From Ichthyosporea sp. XGB-2017a (lineage: Eukaryota; Opisthokonta; Ichthyosporea), in contig PDIM01000009.1 of the NCBI GenBank assembly GCA_002811675.1, positions 88,114 through 152,113 on the forward strand: a stretch of DNA of 64,000 nt. The letters run 5' to 3'. The translations under genes and the position numbers were made by a program. How positions within the stretch are numbered: position 1 is the first letter of the stretch; every line of letters starts with the position of its first letter. Shown here in pieces: positions 51,703-62,242 of this stretch. The notes under the pieces are model-generated. The model searched no databases, was not told where the DNA came from, and worked only from the letters and a program-made list of their open reading frames with translations.

Positions 51703-52044
51703 ATGGCGCCACCAAGGAGTTCTAGTGAAGTTTTAATCATTGTTGAAGACGTTGCTGAAGCAATTGACTTTGGCAGCTCTTGCGCTTTGAAAAAAAGAAA
51801 GGTAGAGCAACAAAACTATGACCCTATGTCATTGGAAGAAGCTATTGATTCTGAAATGGCTCATCATCTTGATGAAGTGCACCATGTTCATGGCTTTGTT
51901 GAAGAATACAATGCTGCGTACCTTGAGCACTACGAATACCTGTTGCACCACCCAAGCAACGAACATCATGACCACCACCTCGCCGTTGATTCTCACCAAG
52001 CATACGAACAGTCATACCACGACTACTACTTTAACAGTCTTTAA
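51703..52044 (+). CDS. Small His-rich protein with a nuclear localisation signal
   Basis: 113 residues, single exon. Residues 30-34 (KKRKV) are identical to the core of the SV40-type nuclear localisation signal. The C-terminal two-thirds is acidic and rich in His and Tyr, with 14 His between about residues 50 and 108 (for example HHLDEVHHVHGF and HHDHH), which suggests metal binding or a pH-sensitive disordered tail. I recognise no family. Gene status is supported by a TATA box (51543-51550), a CCAAT box further up, and an AATAAA at 52081-52086 just after the stop. The strong core promoter suggests regulated or high expression. Without homologues the function is open. Confidence 0.65.
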   Translation: MAPPRSSSEVLIIVEDVAEAIDFGSSCALKKRKVEQQNYDPMSLEEAIDSEMAHHLDEVHHVHGFVEEYNAAYLEHYEYLLHHPSNEHHDHHLAVDSHQAYEQSYHDYYFNSL

Positions 52045-52080
52045 ATGCCCTTTGGAGTCTGCAGTGACGAATCTTTTGTA

Positions 52081-52086
52081 AATAAA
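52081..52086 (+). terminator. Poly(A) signal of the His-rich gene
   Basis: AATAAA 37 bases after the stop codon. Confidence 0.6.
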
Positions 52087-52263
52087 ACACAACTCTATCA
52101 GTTTATCAAAGAAGCAAGCACCTTTTCTCAATTTCCAATCAAAATTTTAAATATGCGACTGTGATTAAAAGAGATCTAATGAAACAACATGAAACACTAC
52201 AAATACACATTTTGGCTCTTGTTGATAATACTTTTTTATTTATACATTGTTTCTGCCCTATAT

Positions 52264-53265
52264 TTACTCTTCATCGTCATCGACCGAAGGTGGTTTGTCG
52301 GTCACAATGAAGATATCGTATACCAATCCCCCAACAACCCCTCCAACAATGGGTCCAACCACAGGAATCCATGCGTAGTCTTCTCCGTAATTCCAAACAT
52401 CACCACCCATTCCAACCAAATATGCGAAGAATCTTGGTGCCAAATCTCTGGCGGGGTTAATGGCGTATCCGGTCTGGATTCCAAAAGCAATACCAATGGC
52501 CCAAACAATCCAACCAACGATGATGGGGGCCAAGTTGCTGCCGGGGGGAAGGTTATTTTGGTCATTAACAGCAAAGATAATAAGCATAAGAAGCATAGTT
52601 CCGAAGAATTCATCAAGGAAACTGGGCCAGTTGCCTAAAGTAACTGTCTCATACATGCCATTTGCATTCTTTTGCTTATAGGCTCCGGGAAAAGTGGTGA
52701 ATATACCAGCGGCGTTAGGGACTTTCAAATCAGGGAACTGGTCGGTGTAGTTTTCAATCACATCTCGGTAATTCCAGTACACACAGGCAGCACCTAGAAA
52801 CGCACCAACCATCTGAGCAACAATATAGACCGGTACTTTCTTCCATGGGAATCCTCTCCACATAGCAAGGGTAATTGTGACAGCAGGGTTCAAGTGAGCA
52901 CCAGTAACTCCACCACAGACATAGATTCCCAGGGTAACTCCCAAGAACCAACCGGTATGAATGGCAAACAAATCGCCACCAACACTACCAGTTGTATAGT
53001 CGATGTTGTACATTTTTTCTTGAGCACAAACACCACAGCCAAACATGATAAGAATAAATGTTCCAGTCATTTCTCCAAGGAAGTCACGACACTTCCATCG
53101 CAAACTCTTTAATTTGCACATCAAAGAATTCACAGAACCTTCTGGCTTACACTCATACTCTTGGGGATCAACAAACGAGCTAAGTCTTCTGTCTCCAGCT
53201 GCTTTGGGGTTGAGCTCCATGCTGGAGAGTTTCCCAGCCGAGGGATCATCGTAGTGGTCAGTCAT
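52264..53265 (-). CDS. Aquaglyceroporin
   Basis: 333 residues, single exon, ATG at 53265. Six membrane helices plus two half-helices of the MIP fold. The first signature is GAHLNPAVT (NPA at 126-128) and the second is AINPARDLAPRFF (NPA-R-D at 270-274). Asp after the Arg and the long loop E mark it as a glycerol facilitator rather than a strict water channel. The N-terminus is cytosolic and charged, and the C-terminus is acidic (SVDDDEE). It likely passes glycerol and other small solutes across the plasma membrane. A minus-strand TATATAAAG box (53397-53405) lies about 135 bases upstream. Confidence 0.95.
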   Translation of the reverse strand: MTDHYDDPSAGKLSSMELNPKAAGDRRLSSFVDPQEYECKPEGSVNSLMCKLKSLRWKCRDFLGEMTGTFILIMFGCGVCAQEKMYNIDYTTGSVGGDLFAIHTGWFLGVTLGIYVCGGVTGAHLNPAVTITLAMWRGFPWKKVPVYIVAQMVGAFLGAACVYWNYRDVIENYTDQFPDLKVPNAAGIFTTFPGAYKQKNANGMYETVTLGNWPSFLDEFFGTMLLMLIIFAVNDQNNLPPGSNLAPIIVGWIVWAIGIAFGIQTGYAINPARDLAPRFFAYLVGMGGDVWNYGEDYAWIPVVGPIVGGVVGGLVYDIFIVTDKPPSVDDDEE

Positions 53266-53648
53266 TGTATCTAAATATTAACAAATAAAGTACTAAATGT
53301 AATCTTTCTTCAATACACTTTACGCTTCTTGAATCCTCTCAATGTTAATCTATTAACCAGAACGAGTAGCACAAGTCAGGCGAGGGAAGCACCTAACTTT
53401 ATATACGTTTCCAATATCTAAATGGGAGTAGAATAATAATAACGAAAGGAAATGCTAAATTATGTATGGTGTGCGCAGTACAATATGTATTGGCTCTTGT
53501 TGCTCCAAGGCTCAATTTTTGTTTGTAAACCCAATTTCATTGTATTTCCTTCAACACGATTTGCACAAAAAAGTGCCTGTTTCACCGGCCTTTGATGGAG
53601 AAAACAATAAACGTGAGCAGCTAGCGCAATTAATCTGGATGGATCTTC

Positions 53649-53674
53649 TTAACTATGGGGATGGCCATAGTTAA
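53649..53674. repeat. Perfect 10-base inverted repeat
   Basis: TTAACTATGG (53649-53658) and CCATAGTTAA (53665-53674) flank a 6-base loop. Confidence 0.7.
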
Positions 53675-54410
53675 CTTATTACATAGCCCTATGGGGATTG
53701 GGGTGAGGGGTCTGGTTGCTAAGGACCCTTTCCCTTCACTGGCCTGTATAAAACATCGCTGTTTAAGCCCCCATAGCCTCGTATCTGATGGCTGATTGAT
53801 TATTTCTGGAATCTGATTGCTTCGACTTGGTTCTTGCATTGGTACTCATGCACACAGCATCTTTATGAAGCGCCGCTTGACCCGCCCTTATAAGCTAATT
53901 TGCCCGACCATTCATGACCTGACCTGCATTGAGATTTGAGGGGAATCCACGATTCAAGGCTTTGTTCCCATGACCCATCGATGTGGATAGTGTAACTTTG
54001 CACAGTCGTAGAATTTGTCATTGAAGGTTTCAACACGTGAAAAATAATCGAGCGAGCTTGCGAGCGATTCCTCCTTACTGATCAACAATTTAAATACACT
54101 TTTAGGGCGTCCTCTGATTGGCTCCTGGAATTTGTGCTACTATCTATAACCCTAAAGAAGAAAATGGCGAGCGAGCTGACCTTTAGGTCATTGCAATTTT
54201 TATCGCGGACGATTATCGACGTCGATGTTTAAGATGTTTTAATTTTTGTCAAACTGCGCATTAATTCAATATTCTGTGTATTACACAGAATTGTCCATCA
54301 CGTTTTGCTCTCATGAGCTGCTTTCAAGACAGTCAACAGCTAACTTGCAGGAATGGGACAAACTGTATCTTCTTCCTTTGCGCACTTTTCTGGAGCTTAC
54401 CCAAGTTCAT

Positions 54411-54515
54411 TTGGTGCGGGTGTGTAAGACTTGGGGCATAAATAGGACAGACATGCACTACATACTTCGTTAAGCTACACCCAGCTTGGTGTGGGTGTGT
54501 AAGACTTGCGGCATA
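54411..54515. repeat. Two 30-base direct repeats, period 75
   Basis: The 30 bases at 54411-54440 recur at 54486-54515 with two mismatches; the shared core is GGGTGTGTAAGACTTG. The 75-base period is a multiple of three. Confidence 0.65.
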
Positions 54516-55904
54516 CCAGAATTCTTCGCTAATTTGCATAACACTGGTCATAATTGGTCCCTTTATTTTCATTCTTTCCTTTTTTGTTATTCTACACACA
54601 TTTGCCGTATGTATGCACAGCACCAAATACAATGTCTAGCTCTTGCTTCATTAGAACCTTGCTCCTTGTTGATAGAAGAGGGCTCTTCCTTCTTCATCAA
54701 TCCGACGACTGACAATTATAGTGTAAATTGTTATCTGACCAATTTTAGCTGAATTCAGCACATCAACCTACGGCCATAGCCAATCAATAATGCACTTCCT
54801 CATATATTCGACCCCGTTTACAATTGTAATTTACGGGGATCAATCACTGTCGAGGATGCGACGAAAGAGAAGTTCCTTCTGGTTAGTTTATCCTCTTCTC
54901 TCTCACTACCTATTTACAAGCTGACAAACAGCAAAACGACTCTTCAAAGTCTTTTCATGTTTACTTTACCCCTCTCTAACACCAGCCGTCCTACCCTCCC
55001 CAAATGCCCATTTGACTTGGGTAACCAGAGGCATAATATCAACATCTTTTTCAACTATATTTTTCCGGTCTTTTTCATCGTAAAGGAGCGGAGGTCTGGC
55101 TTTCCATCGTATTGGTAAGCTAACTCTGGCTTTCGTTCTCTCTTTTCGACTCTCATCCGCGGCGTTTGAAAATTAGGCACCTTGAACAGGTGTTGTTGTG
55201 TTCTTCGGGTTCTCCTTTTCTTCTTACTACCTGATTTATCCTTTCAGGTTCATCCTTTGTTCCTTTCATGGACTCGTGACTATTGTAACTTACATTGCAT
55301 GATACTTAATATGCAGCACGAAGACAATGGCAGAGGAGTAGGAGTGGTGATAGTGGTGGTAGAAAAAAGAGAAGTACGAGTGTAAGAGGCTCAGCTTTGC
55401 CTAGCTTCTAAGAGCTGCTGCAAAAGTAAGATGAAGCATGCATGGATACACAGAGTACAGTCATCGTATCGTACTTCGTGTGTACAGTGGTTGTGGTAAC
55501 CTTCCCCACTGCATAACTGCAGCCGCCAATAACATAAAGTACTGTTAATTTGTAATCCGTACAGTTTGTACGCTGCAACTTGATGTGCATGTGCCATCTA
55601 GCCAAGGCACTATAAGGTGAGAGGCGGCTAGGGTATTGCATGGAGTTGGGGATCGAGGCCTCTATCTGAGTGTCTCTATATATAATATCACCACGTCCAG
55701 TCACTCAGACAGTCAACCGGTGGATTTATGTAACATAGGGAGAACCAGATCTGGAGGAGGAGAAGATCAGGTGCATATTGTGGATTAATAAGAAGGATAA
55801 TGAATGAGAAACCTGACTTGATTAACGCCTAGTTGTATTATTTTATGGTTGTTTTTTTGGGGGACTGCTCTTTTCTTTTTCTTTGTATATTCAAGTCATT
55901 GTAA

Positions 55905-57369
55905 ATGGATGTCTATGAGGACACACCTTCGCCTTCTAATTCAGTGGGGAGTAGTCCCTGCAGTAGCCGAAAGGGATCTACATCCTCAACTGGAAAGGTA
56001 AGTTATTGCTCTTTCTTTTTTATTTGGAACTTGGCTTAGATTGCATAAGTGAGTGTGCTTGATATTAATGTTCAAGCGCGATAATTTTTCTTTCAAACAT
56101 TTTGTTCTTCAGAAAAAGAAGGCGCCTTTCCGAAATCTATTGACGAAACTGGCCCGCTCTTTAAGCAAGGATAGTGGGAAATCATCTTCAAGACCGAATT
56201 CGGAAATTGACTTATTCAGCGATGTGAATTCCTCGTCAGGTAGGAGCACGCCTGAAGTCGACAGGCTACTTCAAACGGTAAATCTGAAAGGGATTGCTGG
56301 TTATATTGCATCAGGGGAATGTAAAAGGGTGGTAGTGATGACGGGAGCGGGTATATCGACTGCAGCGGGGATTCCAGACTTCAGATCGCCTAAAACTGGT
56401 CTGTACGCTAACCTTCAAAAATTTAATTTGGCTAATTCTCAAGATATATTTGATATTAAATATTTTCGGGATCACCCTGAGGCGTTCTACACCCTAGCGA
56501 AGGATTTGTTCCCGGGTATGTACAAACCAACGGTATCGCATTATTTCATCAAGCTGCTGGAGAAGAAGGGGCTGCTTCTCAGAAACTTCACGCAGAATAT
56601 TGATTGTTTGGAAAGACTTGCAGGCATAAGTGACGACAAAATTGTTGAAGCACATGGGTCATTCAAATCTTCCCGCTGTGTTGATTGCGCAACAGAATAC
56701 AACAATGACATTGTACGGTCGCATGTGTTACAGGGTGAAGTGCTGCGCTGTCATTGTGCAGCTCCCGTTAAGCCCGATATTGTATTTTTCGGTGAATCTC
56801 TGCCTCAGCGATATTTGTCTTTGCATGCCGAGGATTTTAAGAATTGCGATTTGCTGATAGTAATGGGTACTTCCTTGCAGGTGCAGCCTTTTGCTTCACT
56901 GATAGACAGCGTTCCAAAAGAATGTCCCCGCTTGCTGATTAATAGGGAGTGTGCTGGGATAGATATGATTCCCGAGAACCCTCTGCAAGATTTACTTGGC
57001 GATGGCGTCGTGGCAAAGCGTGGGTTTCAGTTTTTCTCCGACAGAAATTACCGTGATGTGTTTGAACAAAATACATGCGATGATGGGGTGAAAGCACTTG
57101 TAGAGGTTCTGGGTTGGGGAGATGATCTGCAAGAAGTTATCAATATGGAAGAAGATGCATTCAACGTTCGTGTTGGGCATTTTATTAAGGAAGGGGACGC
57201 TAGACACTACTCCGTTGTCAATACTTTGGATGAAACTGTTGATCGCACGACAGTCAATGTCGAGCAAGAAGATATCACTGAATCTTTGGGACATATTGTA
57301 AAAGAATGGACAATAGAAGAAACAAACACCCATATCAGTGTTAAAAACAAATCATCTGAATCCGAGTAG
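55905..57369 (+). CDS. SIRT2: SIRT2/Hst2-like NAD-dependent protein deacylase
   Basis: Two exons (55905-55997, 56113-57369), phase 0, 449 residues. It removes acyl groups from lysines with NAD+. A Ser-rich N-terminal tail precedes the sirtuin core: MTGAGISTAAGIPDFRSP (108-125), FTQNIDCLERLAG, and the catalytic His212 in VEAHGSF. Zinc ligands are Cys220, Cys223, Cys244 and Cys246. The second pair is CHC, one residue shorter than the usual CxxC. VKPDIVFFGESLP and MGTSLQVQPFASL match the SIRT1/2/3 class I branch. The C-terminal tail of about 110 residues is acidic and shows no known domain. A TATA-like CTATATATAA lies about 220 bases upstream of the ATG. Confidence 0.95.
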
Positions 57370-57483
57370 ATAAAGACTGGTATTGCTTTATCTCAACTGT
57401 ACATAAGCTAATAAAATCTTGTAGGGCCAAGGTTCCCTCTTACTTTTTATTCTACTCTATTGCTTATATATTCTACAGTTGGC

Positions 57484-58338
57484 TTAATCAAACTTTTCTC
57501 CAGCCAACAAGATGGATGCCACGTAGAGAAAGATTGTGTATCCAACAACATCCTGAAAGGCAGTTTCAAATGGACCAACAGATGTAGCAGGGTCAACATT
57601 GAACTTCTTAAATAAGTACGGTGAAGCCGAGCCGACAATCCCAGCCATTATCATACTGACTCCGATGGACATGCCAACAACTGCCCCGAATTTCCAATGT
57701 TCAGACCACACTGACCCAACAATAAAGAGGCCCAGCCCAGCAAAAACAGCCAAGAAGCAACAAGTAATAAACTCTTTAGTCAAAAACGAGGTCTTAAACT
57801 TAATTCTTCCAGTAGCAATTGCACGAACGCTAATGGTTGCCGACTGCAGACCAACATTTCCAGATATAGCAGATATTACTGGCATAAACGAGGTTAGCAA
57901 CGTTATTGTTTGTAAGGTTTCTGCAAACTGGGCAATAACGTACCCAGCACTAAGTTCAATTGCCATTGTGATCATAATAGCAGGGAGTCTCGTCATAGCA
58001 CACTCGAAAGAACTTCTGCTCTCCATCTTGCTACTTGAGCTGTCATTTGTTATTGAATTAATCACCGCATGCTGATCATCTATGTTCATGTTATCAAACC
58101 AGGCGGCTATAAGCTGCTTCTGTGATTCAATGGACGGCTTTCCCATCACAAGTTCAGGAATAGAGCATCTTCTGTTATGTTTTGATTCTCTAAACATCTC
58201 ATCACCAACGATTGTCAGCGCTACTTCATTTTCGCAATTTTCGCTGGTTGTGGAACCATACGAATTTGTTCTATTGCCGTCAGCAGGGGTCACCAATCTT
58301 TCTTGGCTTTCACTTCTACTAATTTTAGCTCCTGTCAT
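57484..58338 (-). CDS. MgtE/SLC41-type magnesium transporter, single transport domain
   Basis: 284 residues, single exon, ATG at 58338. An N-terminal cytosolic part of about 110 residues is followed by five or so membrane helices of the MgtE type. The pore signature is FMPVISAISGNVGLQSATIS followed by VRAIATGRI. The last helices end GPFETAFQDVVGYTIFLYVA. Bacterial MgtE has one such domain and animal SLC41 two; here only one is present, so it probably dimerises. The N-terminus has no recognisable CBS domains. Mg2+ or another divalent cation is the expected substrate. It converges with the sirtuin gene, leaving 114 bases between the stops. Confidence 0.88.
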   Translation of the reverse strand: MTGAKISRSESQERLVTPADGNRTNSYGSTTSENCENEVALTIVGDEMFRESKHNRRCSIPELVMGKPSIESQKQLIAAWFDNMNIDDQHAVINSITNDSSSSKMESRSSFECAMTRLPAIMITMAIELSAGYVIAQFAETLQTITLLTSFMPVISAISGNVGLQSATISVRAIATGRIKFKTSFLTKEFITCCFLAVFAGLGLFIVGSVWSEHWKFGAVVGMSIGVSMIMAGIVGSASPYLFKKFNVDPATSVGPFETAFQDVVGYTIFLYVASILLAGEKFD

Positions 58339-59631
58339 TTTTGCTTTTTTTATCTTATTTTAACTAGATCAGGCTTTACGTGTTTCCAGAAGTTCAAGGG
58401 TGCTGGGCTTCACAGAAGGGGAATGCTTTTACAAATACGAGGCAAGATTGTTCCATCCAAATATAACTCTTAGTTACAGACATTAAGTGAAGTTCTTTAA
58501 ACAAACAGGCTTTGTTTTTACAGAAAAAATAATAGATACTACAGATAGCGTGTTCTCTGAACAAAATAAAGAGAGAGAAAAACAAATACACAACAACAAC
58601 ACAGACAAAAATATATATATATATAAGTCTCCAGCATGCAATAAATCTTCCACTTATTAAACACACTAATAGCAAACATCCATCATAAGACATCCTTCCC
58701 CCCCTCACCCACAACAGATAAGCACAGAATCATTAATACTATCAAAAAGAAATAAAAATGAGATAAAAGAAATGCTACGAATATCCAAATCTTGTATCTC
58801 AAGTTCCCCTTCTTGCATCATATTGGAGAAAAGAAAATCTGTACTTCAAAGGAGCGCAACTTCCCATAGCCTTCTCCCCAAAACAAACATAAAAATCAAG
58901 ACGATTCGCCTGTAACTTACATTTTCAAAGAAGACCACTATTAAAAGGATAATCAACAAAATCCAACAAATGAACTTAAATTTCTTTTTTTTAGATTTTT
59001 ATAAAATTCAAAGAGTTCATTAACGACGAATAATGGGTGGGAATTGAATTTATAGGTTTCGGCAAAGATGAAACAACCAGTGTTGAACAACCCCTTTTTC
59101 TGATGACGCTCCTCCACCACCAATCAAAACCATGAACCATCGATGAAGCAAAGTTTTCAAAATTAACATAGCAACTGGCAACGAGGTCCACGTAATTAAC
59201 AGGGTCAAGGGCTGACAAACACGATGTTTTATACGCCCACCCTATCTTCAAGTATAAAGAGTTAAACACATGTCCAGCTCTCTCAACGAGAATAAGCAAA
59301 ATATTACAGGCAGCATGCAGCTGGTCATCTTGCAATGGAATTACATACTGAGGTCAGAATTATTTCGAATTTCAAACCAAAATGATGCGCAGTTTGGTCA
59401 AATTCATATTATGTTTTTCCCAGAAATTTGATGAAGCACCAATTTAAACGGGCGCTGGTTCTTACTTAGAACTAATTAATTAGGAGCAGTTTCACTCACG
59501 CTGCTACATGTTTTTCCTTTTCACATTGCCATGACACAGTCTGGGAACATTGCCGTTTTGGGCAGAAGCTTCACGGACTTAAAGAAAACAACTGCTAGAC
59601 TTCTTAATTGAGCTAGAGGGCCCATTGGGAC
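58339..59631. other. Intergenic region
   Basis: 1.3 kb between tandem minus-strand genes, AT-rich, with an AT-dinucleotide run at 58611-58625. One minus-strand frame (58991-59335) is listed separately. No RNA gene seen. Confidence 0.4.
58991..59335 (-). CDS. Uncertain open frame, possibly a 3' exon
   Basis: 114 codons without an ATG start. The frame is open upstream to a stop at about 59361; a CTGACCTCAG that could be a splice acceptor sits near 59350. The translation (WAYKTSCLSALDPVNYVDLV; GFDWWWRSVIRKRG) has a plausible composition but matches nothing I know, and no upstream exon was found. It may be 3' UTR of the upstream gene. Confidence 0.2.
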   Translation of the reverse strand: MQDDQLHAACNILLILVERAGHVFNSLYLKIGWAYKTSCLSALDPVNYVDLVASCYVNFENFASSMVHGFDWWWRSVIRKRGCSTLVVSSLPKPINSIPTHYSSLMNSLNFIKI

Positions 59632-60627
59632 CTATGGTCTTGATTCTTCGTCCATAGCATTGTCCACAAGTCCTGTGTTGCTTTGGTGGGTACATGTTTC
59701 CTGCTCTTGCAAGTCTGCCTCTTCATCAGCACCTCTTTCGTCCATCTCTTCCGCATTCAATTGCTTGCCCCCTCCATTGCCACTCGCAGCCGTCGTTGTA
59801 AGCGCACAATATGCAACAATTGGGCAGCATATCAAATCCATAATACCGCCATAAAGAGCCTTTATCCAAACAGCTCCCCAATGAGCAAGTTTAATATCTG
59901 TAGACTCAATCACTGCACTTAACACGATTACCATAGGAAGAGCAAAAACAACCACTATGGCTGCGGTAAAAATAAGTGATCTTCAACACAAAAGCATATA
60001 AGATACAGTTAGAACAATAACAATACGCCACTCATCGAGATCGGAGGTCCACAAAGGTTGCTTACCTCACCAAATTGAATATAAAAAGTCGAGCCCATGC
60101 GCTAAAGGAGCCAGGGCGGGACAGAAGGTTTCTGTGAGTCATGACATACTTCTTACCCCTCTGTGACTCCTTGACCAGGCTGGTTATCTTCCCAGTGCGA
60201 ATATCACTAATAAATACACAATACACAAAAAAGAAGAATTGTTAGAGCTACATCTTCCTGATTCGGGTAAAAGAAAACCAAAGACAGTCAGTTCAAACAC
60301 GACAAGCGCAACTTACGTCAACACAAGACTCCCTGCAATGAGCCAAGTAAGGATCCCCTCGATCAGCGCTGTTACGATAATATCACCACAGAATACTTCT
60401 GGAAACTTCCAGAGGGGTATGTCAGTTTTCCCATCATACATAAAGTAAGCAATAACCCCATTAATAGCCCCCGCTAGAACAAAGGAACCCAATCCCTGAA
60501 ATATGGTCAAATAAAGGATATGCTTGACACCCAAAGGACGAACTACTAGCTCTCCCCAAGGGTAAATCAACCCGTCTGTATCTCCACTCCCAATCATACT
60601 CAGCAGGTCCACCTTCACAGCTCCCAT
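59632..60627 (-). CDS. Multi-pass membrane protein, possibly DUF2456 family
   Basis: Three exons (60317-60627, 60066-60206, 59632-59980), GT-AG, 266 residues. There are about four membrane segments: two in exon 1 (LGVKHILYLTIFQGLGSFVL and the ALIEGILTWLIAGSLVLT region) and two in exon 3 (TAAIVVVFALPMVIVLSAV and the AVWIKALYGGIMDLICC region). Between helices is DIPLWKFPEVFCGD, which resembles the conserved IPLW.FP motif I associate with fungal DUF2456 proteins; that link is from memory and weak. Exon 2 encodes a basic loop (ESQRGKKYVMTHRNLLSRPG). The C-terminal tail is acidic and Gln-rich. Function unknown. Confidence 0.75.
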
Positions 60628-60936
60628 TCAATCGTCCTCAGGCTGGCTGGATCCTTCCCCCTTCCTTGTTCCTAATCACACTACCTACCGGTGACAAAAA
60701 TAAAGATTTGCTTGTTTTATTATTTGTGGCGTGGGGGGGGACGTTAATGGCCCAGCTGGGGAGTAGGGTTATGGCTATTAGTGTGGATTAGGGAGGAAGG
60801 AGGGGGGGGGGGGGTTGTTTTGGTCCTCTTCTAGTTGTTTATTATTTAGCAGTGGAGGGAGATTGAGGGTGGGTGTTCTTGTAGCGGTGGATTTTGGTTG
60901 AGTGAGTGATTGGGATCGGTGACGTGCTGCTTTAGG
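60628..60936. promoter_or_regulatory. Divergent promoter region, membrane protein / MCRS1
   Basis: 309 bases. Telobox-like GTAGGGTTAT at 60763-60772 and a run of 13 G at 60802-60814. Confidence 0.45.
60802..60814. repeat. G13 homopolymer
   Basis: Run of 13 G; exact length may be assembly-dependent. Confidence 0.8.
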
Positions 60937-62046
60937 ATGAAGGGCGATAAGAAGAAGGGGAAGAGGACGAATAAGAAGAAGGTGCTCCCCGCACAAGCGG
61001 CGGTGAAAGTGCCAGAGCACAACGTGCCGAAAAACTTTTCCACCTGGCGGGCGGTAGATGATATTGTGTTGATTAACGCTGTCCAGCAAGTTCGCGATAT
61101 TCCAAAAATATTTAAAACAATCAAATTCTCCAAGAAGTACTCTCTAGAGCAGTTGTGGGACAGATGGAATGCGCTGCTGTACGATCCCATCGTATCTCGA
61201 AGGGCCGCCGTAGCGCTAACAAAACTGGATTCGAATACATTAGACTTTCTTACTTGCCGCAGTGTATTGTGGAGTCCTGAAGAGGAGGGAATCTTGAAAA
61301 TTTTAAAACCAGGGGGTACTTATGGGATTTCGGATTTTGAAAAGCTGCTGAGGGAATATAAAATTGTATTTCATAAAACGCGCACTGCAAAATGTCTTGA
61401 GCGCCACTGGATGTTGTTGAATCGGTTTAATCTTTTAGAGAAAAATCCCTCTGAGAAAGCAACTCCCGTGGAAAAAAATCGCTCTTTGAGTATTGAACTG
61501 GCAAATAAGGAAGCCATCAAAGAGTCTTTTGCTGAATTTGAAAAGAAAGTTGAAAGCGGGAGTCTATCTATGGGTAAAAACGCTGCTGAGAAAAAGGCCC
61601 TTGCTGAAGAAATGACATGGGCGAACAGAAAAGAAAAACATATGATTAAAAAGGCCGAAGAAGAAGTGGCTGCAAGTGCAGAATTGGCTGGGGAAATGTC
61701 GACGAAACTGTTGGCGATTTTGAAGGGGAAAAACAAAAGATTCAAGATGACTGAAAAGGAAGTTATCTTGGGAAGAAACACATCTGATAATGTCGTTGAC
61801 TTTGATCTGAATGAAGAAGGGTACTGCATGAAGGCATCTCGTAGACAGGCCATGATAAAGCTGAAAAGTGACGGTGACTTTTATTTAACAAACATCGGGA
61901 AGAGGCCAATTACAGTGAACCGAACCCCGATTATTAAAGGCGAGAAGAAGAAACTGGTTAACAACTGTGTAATTGAAATTGCCGGCTTGGACTTTGTCTT
62001 TAGAATTAACATGCCGCTGGTCAGGAAATTTAGACATATGTTGTGA
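60937..62046 (+). CDS. MCRS1: MCRS1-like microspherule protein with FHA domain
   Basis: 369 residues, single exon, from the ATG at 60937 (an in-frame TTG lies upstream). A Lys-rich N-terminus precedes the MCRS N domain: WRAVDDIVLINAVQQVRDIP, then KFSKKYSLEQLWDRWNALLY and VLWSPEEEGILKIL. A coiled-coil-prone Lys/Glu middle (about 180-265) leads into a C-terminal FHA domain: KEVILGRNTSDNVVDFDLNE, SRRQAMIKLKSDGDFYLTNI, GKRPITVNRTPI. The FHA core GRN...SRRQA...N...G is intact, so phosphothreonine binding is likely. In animals MCRS1 belongs to the INO80 and NSL complexes and acts at microtubule minus ends. Unlike animal MCRS1 the FHA domain runs almost to the C-terminus. Confidence 0.9.
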   Translation: MKGDKKKGKRTNKKKVLPAQAAVKVPEHNVPKNFSTWRAVDDIVLINAVQQVRDIPKIFKTIKFSKKYSLEQLWDRWNALLYDPIVSRRAAVALTKLDSNTLDFLTCRSVLWSPEEEGILKILKPGGTYGISDFEKLLREYKIVFHKTRTAKCLERHWMLLNRFNLLEKNPSEKATPVEKNRSLSIELANKEAIKESFAEFEKKVESGSLSMGKNAAEKKALAEEMTWANRKEKHMIKKAEEEVAASAELAGEMSTKLLAILKGKNKRFKMTEKEVILGRNTSDNVVDFDLNEEGYCMKASRRQAMIKLKSDGDFYLTNIGKRPITVNRTPIIKGEKKKLVNNCVIEIAGLDFVFRINMPLVRKFRHML

Positions 62047-62242
62047 AACGTATTACCCTTGGAAATTTTTGGGCCTTTCATTAACATCTCTATGACAATC
62101 ATTTTAACCTTATTTTTTTCTTTCCCAACACTACGTCTATAACATTGCATTGGTCCTTATCTTTGAAATCTAAGTATTTAGCGCACCGGGCGCAAAAATT
62201 GAAGCACTAACACTTGGCGGCACACGAATAAAAGATGATGTT

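Larger units (their letters stand above)
53266..55904. other. Largest intergenic gap
   Basis: 2.6 kb. It holds the aquaglyceroporin promoter (TATA at 53397-53405), a perfect inverted repeat (53649-53674), a CTCTGATTGG box (54112-54121), a telobox-like TAACCCTAAAG (54147-54157), a 30-base direct repeat (54411-54515) and the sirtuin promoter (CTATATATAA at 55676-55685). Several short frames exist, none with protein-like features; a non-coding or rapidly evolving gene cannot be excluded. Confidence 0.4.

Noticed and set aside
53266-55904. Mobile element in the largest gap
   Set aside because: No transposase, reverse transcriptase, terminal repeats or target duplications were seen; only short repeats.
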